NCBI GenBank assembly: GCA_036746875.1 | Contig: DAIODI010000187.1 | Coordinates: forward strand, 1 to 5,418 | From: DAIODI01 sp036746875 | GTDB lineage: Bacteria; Pseudomonadota; Alphaproteobacteria; Rhizobiales; Aestuariivirgaceae | Reading direction: 5' to 3' | Length of the DNA stretch: 5,418 nt | Shown here: one piece after another, positions 1-4,773 of the stretch | Numbering within the stretch: position 1 is the stretch's first letter | How the letters are laid out: each line of letters starts with the position of its first letter | Notes under the pieces: generated by a model | What the model saw: the letters and a program-made list of their open reading frames with translations, nothing else | Databases searched by the model: none | What the model was told of the DNA's origin: nothing | Translations under genes and position numbers: made by a program

Positions 1-425
1 TGCTCGACGGCGACAACGTGCGCCACGGCCTCAACCGCGACCTCGGCTTCACCGCCGCCGACCGGGTGGAGAACATCCGCCGCGTGGCGGAGGTGGCGCG
101 CCTCATGGTGGACGCCGGGCTGATCGTGCTGGTGTCGTTCATCTCGCCGTTCCGGTCCGAACGGCTGCTGGCGCGCGAGCTGGTGCGGCCCGGCGAGTTC
201 GTCGAGGTGTTCGTGGACACGCCGCTGGCGCTCGCCGAAAGCCGCGACCCGAAAGGCCTCTACGCCAAGGCGCGGCGCGGCGAGATCGCCAACTTCACCG
301 GGATTTCCTCGCCGTACGAGGCGCCGGAGAACCCCGAGATCAGGATCGACACGGCGGCGACTGCGCCTGAGGACGCCGCTGTCGCCATCGTCGCCTGGCT
401 CGAAGCGGCCGGCCGCCTCGGCTGA
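1..425 (+). CDS. cysC: Adenylylsulfate (APS) kinase, C-terminal part; 5' end cut by window
   Basis: This is the 3' part of a gene for APS kinase, which phosphorylates adenosine 5'-phosphosulfate with ATP to give PAPS in cytoplasmic sulfate activation. The reading frame starts at base 3 and gives 140 visible residues. It opens with LDGDNVRHGLNRDLGF, the conserved segment that follows the P-loop strand in this family. It continues with FISPFRSER, FVDTPLALAESRDPKGLYAKAR and GEIANFTGISSPYEAPENPEI, all typical APS-kinase blocks. The P-loop (GxSGxGKS) would lie upstream of the window, so roughly the first 60 residues of the kinase domain are missing. In many alphaproteobacteria this domain is fused to the sulfate adenylyltransferase large subunit (CysNC/NodQ type). 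The window cannot show whether this is free CysC or the end of such a fusion. The stop is TGA at 423-425, 16 bp from the stop of the convergent SDR gene. The family assignment is firm; the exact architecture is open. Confidence 0.95.
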   Translation, partial: LDGDNVRHGLNRDLGFTAADRVENIRRVAEVARLMVDAGLIVLVSFISPFRSERLLARELVRPGEFVEVFVDTPLALAESRDPKGLYAKARRGEIANFTGISSPYEAPENPEIRIDTAATAPEDAAVAIVAWLEAAGRLG

Positions 426-441
426 GCGCCGCGCCGGGCGT

Positions 442-1266
442 TCACGGGCGGGGCAGCGGGCGCGGTCCCGGAAACAGCCGGTGACCCGTCTTCTCCAGCA
501 TCGGGCGGGAGGGATAGTCGATCACGGCGTAGCCGCCATCCACGATCAGCGTCTGGCCGGTGACGAACGAGGCTTCGGATGAGGCGAGGAAGAACACCGC
601 CGCGGCGATCTCCTCCGGTGCGCCCATGCGGTTGAGCAGCGACGGCGGCAGCTCCCAGTCGCCGGTTCCGCCGCTCGCGGCCTTGGCCATCGCCGGGTCG
701 GTCTCGATCCACCCCGGGCTGACGCCGTTGCAGCGCACGCCGAACGGCGCGCCTTCCGCCGCCAGCATCCGCGTCAGCCCCTCCACTCCCGCCTTCGCCA
801 CGCAGTAGAGGCCCCAGTTGCCGTCGAGCGCGGCGGTGGAGGAGATGTTGACGATGGAGCCTTTCACCTCCGCCAGCAGCGGCATGGCGTAGGCGGCCGT
901 GAAGTAGGGCGCGTCGAGATTGGGGCCGCGCAGCTTGTCCCAGCGCCGACCCGGCGGGTCGGCATCCTCGACGCCCGAGCGCCTGCCGCCGACGCCGGCG
1001 TTGTTCACCAGCGCATCGAGGCGGCCGAAGCGGTCCTTGACGGCGGCGATCACGCCGGCGGCTTCGGCTTCGACGCCAAGATCAGCCGTCACGAACAGGC
1101 ACGGCGCGCCCAGCGCCTCGATCCCGGCGCTGGCCGCCTCGCCTTTCGCCGGATCGCGTCCGGCGATCGCCACGGCGAAGCCCTCGCGGGCGAAGCGGTG
1201 CGCGATGCCGCGTCCGATCCCCGAATTGCCGCCGGTGACAAGAACGGTTTTGCGCGGTTCGGTCAT
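442..1266 (-). CDS. Short-chain dehydrogenase/reductase (SDR family oxidoreductase)
   Basis: This is a classical SDR of 274 residues, a cytoplasmic NAD(P)(H)-dependent oxidoreductase. The cofactor motif TGGNSGIG is at residues 11-18, NNAG at 88-91, the likely catalytic Asn at 116 (in PNLDAPYF), Ser143 (NISSTAA), Tyr154 and Lys158 (YCVAK), and the SPGWIETD block at 183-190. VTGQTLIVDGGY near residue 235 is the usual end of the fold. A Pro- and Arg-rich tail of nearly 30 residues follows, longer than usual. The ATG at 1264-1266 is preferred because it overlaps the upstream amidase stop as ATGA, which suggests translational coupling. An in-frame ATG 13 codons further upstream would add MVRLSLQPSDASA, deep inside the amidase gene, and delay the Rossmann fold. 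The gene is second in a two-gene minus-strand unit. The substrate cannot be read from sequence; 3-oxoacyl reductases and sugar or polyol dehydrogenases share these motifs. Confidence 0.93.
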   Translation of the reverse strand: MTEPRKTVLVTGGNSGIGRGIAHRFAREGFAVAIAGRDPAKGEAASAGIEALGAPCLFVTADLGVEAEAAGVIAAVKDRFGRLDALVNNAGVGGRRSGVEDADPPGRRWDKLRGPNLDAPYFTAAYAMPLLAEVKGSIVNISSTAALDGNWGLYCVAKAGVEGLTRMLAAEGAPFGVRCNGVSPGWIETDPAMAKAASGGTGDWELPPSLLNRMGAPEEIAAAVFFLASSEASFVTGQTLIVDGGYAVIDYPSRPMLEKTGHRLFPGPRPLPRP

Positions 1267-2705
1267 GGCGCTCGCATCGGATGGTTGGAGGGAGAGACGA
1301 ACCACTGCGGCCGCGCCCGCTCCAGCGCCCGGCCCACGCGGAACACCGTGGCGTCGTCGAAGGTGCGCCCGACGATCTGGACGCCGGTCGGCACGCCGTT
1401 ACCGGCGCGCCCGGAAGGCACGGCCAGCACGGGGCAGTTGTGCAGCATGTTGAACGGGTGCGTCATCGCCCAGCCATACTCCGGATCGACGCGCTTGCCG
1501 GCGACGAAGAACTCGGGATCGTAAGGATCGTGCTCGGCCTTGACCGCCGGAATGGCGAGCGTGGGGCAGATGAGCGCGTCGAACTGCGAAAGCGCCGGCC
1601 CCAGCGTCTGGTACATGAGGTGCGCCCGCTCGAAGGTGCGGTGGACATCGTCGATGCCGGTCAGGCGCTCGGCGGCTTCGGCGAACTTCAGCGCATAGTC
1701 CGTCATCAGCTCGCGATGCGCGGCGCGCCGCCAGATCGTCTGGCGTCCGAAGTGCATGGCGTTGTACCAGTGCAGCGCGTCGCGATCGACCGCGTCCGTC
1801 CAGCCGAGATCGACCTCCCCGACATGGGCGCCCGCCTCCTGCAGCGCCGCGACGGCGACGAGCGTGTTGGCGCGCACCTCATCGTCCAGCGTGACGTAAC
1901 CGAAGTCGAGCGAGCAGGCGATGCGCAACCCCTTCACCCCGTCCGGCTCCAGCGGCAGCACAACCCGCTCGCGCAGCGAATCGTGATCGAGCGGGTGCGC
2001 CCCGGCGGTGACGTTCTGCATCAGCGCCGCATCGGTGACCGTGCGCGTCATCGGTCCGCAGTGGTTGAAGCGGTCGAAGTTGGCGGGCGGACCGTCCGGG
2101 TTGCGGCCGTGCGGCGGCTTGAAGCCAACGATCCCGCAGGCCGACGCCGGGATGCGGATCGAGCCGCCGATGTCGGTGCCGGTGGCGAGGGTGGTCATGC
2201 CGGCCGCCAGCGCCGCCCCCGACCCGCCGGAGGAGCCGCCAGGGCCATAGTCGAGGTTGTGCGGGTTGCGGGTGACGCCCCACATCCGCGAGAAGCACAC
2301 CCCCGACAGACAGAACTCCGGCGTGGTCGTGCGGGCGTGGACGATCGCGCCGGCGCCGAGCAGGCGTTCGATCGAGGGATCGCTGATGGGGTCCACCTCG
2401 CCGGCGAAGACCAGCGAACCGTGGGTGGTGCGCTTGCCGGCGAGGCGCTGCGCGTCCTTGACGGCAAGCGGAACGCCTTCGAGCGCCCGCGGCGCGTCGC
2501 CCCTGCCCATCCAGCGGGCTTCGGCGCGCCGGGCGGCGGCGAGCGCCTCGTCGAAGTAGGTGTCGGCGAAGGCGTTGACCTTCGGTTTCACGGCTTCGGC
2601 GCGGGCGACAACCGCCTGCATGAGCTCCACGGGCGAGAGCGTGCGGGCGCGAAAGGCGGCAAGCGCCTCGGCGGCGGAAATGTAGGGGAGGTCATCGGCG
2701 CGCAT
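1263..2705 (-). CDS. Amidase signature family hydrolase
   Basis: This 480-residue protein belongs to the amidase signature superfamily, hydrolases of amide bonds that use a Ser-cisSer-Lys triad. The expected residues are present: Lys83 in PLAVKD, cis-Ser158 in GPGGSSGGS, and nucleophile Ser182 in GTDIGGSIRIPA. The spacings (75 and 24) match those of mammalian fatty acid amide hydrolase (K142/S217/S241), so the active site looks intact. GIVGFKP near 191-197 and GPMTRTVTDAAL follow as in the family, and the C-terminal PTGVQIVGRTFDDATVFRVG block is typical. Length is normal for the family. The start at 2703-2705 has a Shine-Dalgarno-like AGGA eight bases upstream on the minus strand. Its TGA overlaps the ATG of the SDR gene (ATGA), so the two are probably co-translated. 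It is unlikely to be GatA of the Glu-tRNA amidotransferase, because no gatB or gatC is adjacent and the family contains many stand-alone amidases. The substrate is unknown. Confidence 0.94.
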   Translation of the reverse strand: MRADDLPYISAAEALAAFRARTLSPVELMQAVVARAEAVKPKVNAFADTYFDEALAAARRAEARWMGRGDAPRALEGVPLAVKDAQRLAGKRTTHGSLVFAGEVDPISDPSIERLLGAGAIVHARTTTPEFCLSGVCFSRMWGVTRNPHNLDYGPGGSSGGSGAALAAGMTTLATGTDIGGSIRIPASACGIVGFKPPHGRNPDGPPANFDRFNHCGPMTRTVTDAALMQNVTAGAHPLDHDSLRERVVLPLEPDGVKGLRIACSLDFGYVTLDDEVRANTLVAVAALQEAGAHVGEVDLGWTDAVDRDALHWYNAMHFGRQTIWRRAAHRELMTDYALKFAEAAERLTGIDDVHRTFERAHLMYQTLGPALSQFDALICPTLAIPAVKAEHDPYDPEFFVAGKRVDPEYGWAMTHPFNMLHNCPVLAVPSGRAGNGVPTGVQIVGRTFDDATVFRVGRALERARPQWFVSPSNHPMRAP

Positions 2706-2756
2706 GGGATGAATCCTAAGGCCGTATGACCGCCCGCGCCAGACCGCCGCGCAGGG

Positions 2757-2771
2757 TTAACCCGGCCTTAA
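2757..2771. promoter_or_regulatory. Candidate CtrA binding site, TTAA-N7-TTAA
   Basis: Two TTAA half-sites (2757-2760 and 2768-2771) are separated by exactly seven bases. Read on the minus strand the site is TTAAGGCCGGGTTAAC, which fits the published CtrA consensus TTAA-N7-TTAAC. It lies between the amidase start (2705) and the small membrane protein gene (ATG 2823). Inference: a poor -10-like TATTTG at 2784-2789 would put transcription start near 2796 and the box at about -39 to -25, overlapping the -35 position, a placement seen at CtrA-activated promoters. I noticed no other TTAA in the window. The left half-site is the core of a perfect 10-bp palindrome, GGGTTAACCC (2754-2763). Confidence 0.6.
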
Positions 2772-2822
2772 GCCGAACCGGCGTATTTGAAAGATCTTCG
2801 GTTCGTGGAGTTCGTACGTCCC

Positions 2823-2978
2823 ATGCTGACGATCGCTTTCGTGCTTGCCGTTACCGGCCTCGCCTTCAACATCGTGTGCGCCCACTACTTCCTGAAGGAG
2901 ACCCGGATACCGGTGAAGTTCCGGCTCCGCCTGCGCTCCATGGATGGCGTCAGCACCTCGGAAACCTCCCCCGCCTGA
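2823..2978 (+). CDS. Small single-pass membrane protein, hypothetical
   Basis: This is a predicted 51-residue protein that I do not recognise. Residues 3-22 (TIAFVLAVTGLAFNIVCAHY) form one hydrophobic segment long enough to cross the membrane. A strongly basic stretch follows (KETRIPVKFRLRLR) and then a polar Ser/Thr-rich tail. The positive-inside rule would put the C terminus in the cytoplasm. I chose ATG 2823 because GGAG lies at 2807-2810, 12 bases upstream, which is rather long spacing. The frame stays open upstream to a TTG at 2787, giving 63 residues, but that start has no Shine-Dalgarno sequence and would precede the transcription start guessed from the CtrA-type site. The gene is divergent from the amidase and co-directional with the exported protein gene, 112 bp from its start. 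It could still be a non-coding open frame, though the hydrophobic-then-basic pattern and the regulatory site upstream argue for a real gene. Confidence 0.55.
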   Translation: MLTIAFVLAVTGLAFNIVCAHYFLKETRIPVKFRLRLRSMDGVSTSETSPA

Positions 2979-3078
2979 CCACGGCCGCCGCCACGCCGCA
3001 CGCGTTGCCGCCGCAGTGGCGTTCGCGGCGGTTGCCTTGCGACGGCGGGACGGGCTATGGGATCCGCCAGCGACGCTT

Positions 3079-3082
3079 GGAG
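3079..3082 (+). promoter_or_regulatory. Ribosome binding site deciding a GTG start
   Basis: GGAG lies eight bases upstream of GTG 3091. This supports GTG as the start of the exported protein gene. The in-frame ATG at 2944 lies inside the previous gene and would bury the signal peptide. Confidence 0.65.
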
Positions 3083-3090
3083 CCCCGCCC

Positions 3091-3489
3091 GTGTCCCTTC
3101 GTCCGTTCGCCATTCTGGCCGTGATCGCCGCCGCCGCGTCGGGCCTTGCCCATGCGGAAACGCGCGACGACTATTTCAGCAACCTCGAGCGATACCAGTA
3201 CGCCGCGCCGCAAGCCGCGCCGCAAGCGGCGCCGCGCGACTGGCGCGCCGTGAGGAAGCAGGTGGCGACCGCGCCCGGCGCTGCGCCAATCCGCAACAAC
3301 CGCGGCCAGGATGTCGGCTATGCGTGGGTTGGCGGCAAGGTTGGCCGCAGCGCCTTCGACGACCCCGATCTCGTCCGCAGCGACAATTTCTCGGGCGGTC
3401 TGTCGAGCGACCCCGGCGGCGGCGATCCCAACCTTCTGCCGTCCGACCAGCCGGGCGGCGGCGTCCTGAACCTGTGGATGCGGTTCTGA
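3091..3489 (+). CDS. Exported protein of unknown function with Ala-Pro-Gln repeats and Gly-rich C terminus
   Basis: This is a 132-residue protein that I do not recognise. It begins with a typical Sec signal peptide: a short basic start (MSLR), a hydrophobic core (PFAILAVIAAAASGLA) and an AHA cleavage motif ending at residue 22. The mature protein of about 110 residues would therefore be periplasmic or secreted. Residues 38-49 are three AAPQ-like units. A basic stretch follows (DWRAVRKQ), then GQDVGYAWVGGKVGRSAFDDPDL. The C-terminal region carries an imperfect duplication, SD-P-GGG-DP-NLL (106-116) and SD-QP-GGG-VL-NLW (118-129), and the protein ends WMRF. There are no Cys residues and no lipobox. 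The start is GTG with GGAG eight bases upstream; a longer reading from ATG 2944 would overlap the preceding gene and put about 49 residues before the signal. A hairpin lies 21 bases after the stop. The signal peptide makes a real gene likely; the function is unknown. Confidence 0.8.
   Translation: MSLRPFAILAVIAAAASGLAHAETRDDYFSNLERYQYAAPQAAPQAAPRDWRAVRKQVATAPGAAPIRNNRGQDVGYAWVGGKVGRSAFDDPDLVRSDNFSGGLSSDPGGGDPNLLPSDQPGGGVLNLWMRF
3202..3237 (+). repeat. Three tandem 12-bp units encoding AAPQ/AAPQ/AAPR
   Basis: GCCGCGCCGCAA occurs at 3202-3213 and is repeated exactly at 3214-3225. A third unit at 3226-3237 matches at 10 of 12 bases. The repeat is in frame and encodes the Ala-Ala-Pro-Gln/Arg linker just after the signal peptide of the exported protein. 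Copy number can change by slippage without a frameshift. Confidence 0.85.
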
Positions 3490-3510
3490 CCCCCCGCTGG
3501 AGCGTCATCT

Positions 3511-3533
3511 CGCCAAGTGGCGGCCGCTTGGCG
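3511..3533 (+). terminator. Hairpin after exported-protein gene, possible terminator without U-tract
   Basis: CGCCAAGTGG (3511-3520) pairs with CCGCTTGGCG (3524-3533), a 10-bp stem with one T-G wobble and a three-base loop. It starts 21 bases after the stop of the exported protein gene. No T-run follows on the plus strand (TAGAAAAG), so it is not a standard intrinsic terminator. It may act as an mRNA 3'-end stabiliser or a weak terminator. Confidence 0.45.
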
Positions 3534-3554
3534 TAGAAAAGACGACGCACAACG

Positions 3555-3601
3555 AAAAAGATGGAGCGGCCGGCCTGAGTCCGTCAGGCCGGGTTCCGCT
3601 C
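3555..3601 (-). terminator. Intrinsic terminator of the BolA-family gene
   Basis: CCGGCCTGA (3570-3578) pairs perfectly with TCAGGCCGG (3584-3592) around a five-base loop. The stem extends through GAGCGG (3564-3569) and CCGCTC (3596-3601), with a three-base bulge at 3593-3595, for 15 bp in total. On the minus strand the stem is followed by CATC and then TTTTT (3559-3555). This is a standard intrinsic terminator 11 bases after the bolA stop. Confidence 0.82.
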
Positions 3602-3612
3602 GACGGCGAGCC

Positions 3613-3906
3613 TCAAAGCCCCCTCGACTGCGCCTCGTCCGGCGTCAGCGCCACGATGGCGAGCGCATGCACGCGGCCTGCGAGCTGATCTTTCAGCGCG
3701 GCGTTGATCAGGCGATGGCGGTCCACCCGGCCGAGGCCCGCGAACGCGGCCGTGACGGCGATCACCCGGAAATGGGTTTCCCCTTCAGCCCGCGCGCCCG
3801 CATGGCCGGCATGCAGATGCGACTGATCCTCCAGCCGGATGTCTGCGTTCGGGAAGGTTGTCGTCAACCTTTCCATGATGGACTTGGCGACCGGGCCTTC
3901 AGCCAT
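3613..3906 (-). CDS. BolA family protein
   Basis: This 97-residue protein has the full BolA fold signature. It shows LEDQSHLHAGHAG near 25-37, GETHFRVIAV at 42-51, AFAGLGRVDRHRLINAAL near 54-71, and RVHALAI at 78-84, then TPDEA. The conserved C-terminal His of this family (His80 in RVHAL) is present; in BolA-glutaredoxin complexes it takes part in iron-sulfur cluster binding. BolA proteins are cytoplasmic partners of monothiol glutaredoxins in iron and iron-sulfur homeostasis, and E. coli BolA also affects morphology as a transcription factor. Which paralogue this is (BolA, IbaG or another) cannot be settled here. The start at 3904-3906 gives normal length, with only a weak GGAA five bases upstream; Met11 would be too short. 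It is divergent from the J-domain gene, with 109 bp between the start codons, and has its own intrinsic terminator, so it looks monocistronic. Confidence 0.95.
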   Translation of the reverse strand: MAEGPVAKSIMERLTTTFPNADIRLEDQSHLHAGHAGARAEGETHFRVIAVTAAFAGLGRVDRHRLINAALKDQLAGRVHALAIVALTPDEAQSRGL

Positions 3907-3980
3907 GGGGGTTCCGCAAGACAGGGGAGGGACGGGATCGTGCGTTTTGGTTTGCCGCAGCGCCGCGCCGGCCGCAAGGG

Positions 3981-4009
3981 TTGCGGTGCGCGCACCGTGT
4001 CCCCATAAT
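3981..4009 (+). promoter_or_regulatory. Sigma-70-type promoter of the J-domain gene, with internal dyad
   Basis: TTGCGG (3981-3986) and CATAAT (4004-4009) are separated by exactly 17 bases, a good housekeeping-type promoter. Counting from the -10 puts +1 at about 4016, the A of the ATG. A perfect 14-bp palindrome, CGGTGCGCGCACCG (3984-3997), overlaps the -35 and the spacer, where a repressor could bind. CCGCAA (3972-3977) also mirrors TTGCGG across three bases. Confidence 0.6.
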
Positions 4010-4015
4010 CGGCCA

Positions 4016-4621
4016 ATGATCGAAAAAGTGGATTACTTCGACCGCATCCGGGTCGGCAAACAGCGCAAGGACGAGCAGCGTCCCGCGCACGTCGCGTGCG
4101 AATGGCCGGGGTGCGCCGCCGCCGGCGCCTATCGCGCCCCCAAGGGGCGCCGGGCGGAAGGCCAGTACCACACCTTCTGCCTCGACCACGTGAAGGCGTA
4201 CAACCGCACCTACAACTACTTCGCCGGCATGGACGACGGCGACATCGCCGGGTTCCAGAAGTCGGCCGCCACCGGCCACCGCCCCACCTGGAAGCTCGGG
4301 CAGAACTCGTGGGCGGAGTTCAACGGCGGCAAGCTGCGAAGCTCTGCGTTCCGGCGCGCCGCGCGCGACCCGTTTGATCTCCTCGGCGGGCCCGCCGCGC
4401 CGGAGCAGCCGCGCAAGCGCACGGTCAAGAGCCTCGAACGCAAGGCGCTCGACACGCTGGGGCTCGAGGAGTCCGCCACCGCCGACCAGATCAAGACCCA
4501 GTACAAGCTGCTGGTGAAGCGTTTCCACCCGGACGCCAACGGCGGCAGCCGGGCCATGGAGGACCGGTTCCGCGAGATCATCCAGGCGTATGACCTGCTT
4601 CGCGCCGCCGGCTACTGCTGA
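4016..4621 (+). CDS. J-domain protein with N-terminal Cys/His cluster
   Basis: This 201-residue protein has a C-terminal J domain at about 141-201: helix I (RKALDTLGL), helix II (TADQIKTQYKLLVKRF), the diagnostic HPD at 171-173, and helix III (MEDRFREIIQAYDLL). It ends soon after helix III. J domains stimulate the ATPase of DnaK-type Hsp70 chaperones. The N-terminal half is not DnaJ-like. It holds Cys28-x4-Cys33 and Cys55-x2-His58, a possible zinc site, followed by an aromatic stretch (YNRTYNYF). There is no Gly/Phe region and no CxxCxGxG zinc repeat, so it is not canonical DnaJ. I recall similar proteins next to cobS in Rhizobiales. ATG 4016 is chosen because the family-like sequence begins there (MIEKVDYFDRIRVGKQ); the upstream frame is antisense to bolA. 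No Shine-Dalgarno is visible, which fits the predicted leaderless mRNA. cobS follows after 152 bp. Confidence 0.92.
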   Translation: MIEKVDYFDRIRVGKQRKDEQRPAHVACEWPGCAAAGAYRAPKGRRAEGQYHTFCLDHVKAYNRTYNYFAGMDDGDIAGFQKSAATGHRPTWKLGQNSWAEFNGGKLRSSAFRRAARDPFDLLGGPAAPEQPRKRTVKSLERKALDTLGLEESATADQIKTQYKLLVKRFHPDANGGSRAMEDRFREIIQAYDLLRAAGYC

Positions 4622-4643
4622 ATCCGCCGCGCGGCGCCCCTGC

Positions 4644-4672
4644 TTGCGGCCGCCTGTTCCAACGACTAAAAG
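4644..4672 (+). promoter_or_regulatory. Weak candidate promoter upstream of cobS
   Basis: TTGCGG (4644-4649), 17 bases, then TAAAAG (4667-4672, four of six to TATAAT). The -35 is identical to that of the J-domain gene. Transcription would begin near 4679 and leave a leader of about 95 nt. It could let cobS be expressed independently of the J-domain gene, but the -10 is poor. Confidence 0.3.
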
Positions 4673-4676
4673 CGTT

Positions 4677-4705
4677 CCGTCACCAACGATCGGCGTTCGC
4701 GACGG
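4677..4705 (+). other. Possible stem-loop in the cobS leader
   Basis: CCGTC (4677-4681) pairs with GACGG (4701-4705), and AACG (4685-4688) with CGTT (4694-4697). The two short stems are separated by a three-by-three internal loop and capped by five bases. No T-run follows, so it is not a terminator. It does not match cobalamin-riboswitch landmarks. In DNA this GC-rich it may be chance. Confidence 0.25.
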
Positions 4706-4773
4706 CGGCGAGGAACCTTTGTCGCGGACTGAAGGGCCAGCCGCGGGCGGGCCACAGGCAGGATAACGACCCC

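Noticed and set aside
1263..2705. GatA subunit of the tRNA amidotransferase
   Set aside because: The signature motifs are shared by the whole amidase superfamily. No gatB or gatC is nearby, and the operon partner is an SDR enzyme.
2711..2715. GANTC methylation site (GAATC) beside the amidase start
   Set aside because: GANTC sites recur through the window, for example at 1978-1982 and 4620-4624, at about the frequency expected by chance, so one near a promoter is not evidence of CcrM control.
1281..2729. A 482-codon open frame on the plus strand opposite the amidase gene
   Set aside because: It is the antisense of a gene with an intact catalytic triad. Its translation is rich in Arg, Gly, Val and Ala with no recognisable domain. 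GC-rich third positions routinely keep opposite frames open.
3008..3031. CCGCCGC / GCGGCGG inverted repeat after the small membrane protein gene
   Set aside because: Seven GC-only pairs around a ten-base loop with no T-run; such matches are common in this composition, so I did not call a terminator.
3032..3061. Promoter for the exported protein gene (TTGCCT, 18 bases, TATGGG)
   Set aside because: The -10 matches at only three of six positions and the -35 at four of six; too weak to call.
2944..3090. N-terminal extension of the exported protein from ATG 2944
   Set aside because: It would overlap the small membrane protein gene, place a Pro/Arg-rich stretch before a clear signal peptide, and ignore the well-spaced GGAG before GTG 3091.
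4625..4636. 12-bp palindrome CGCCGCGCGGCG just after the J-domain gene
   Set aside because: Pure G/C palindromes of this length are expected by chance here; there is no loop for a stable hairpin and no T-run follows.
4622..4773. Cobalamin riboswitch upstream of cobS
   Set aside because: GCCACAGGCAGG near 4751-4762 superficially resembles part of a B12 box, but the other conserved elements and the required length are not there.
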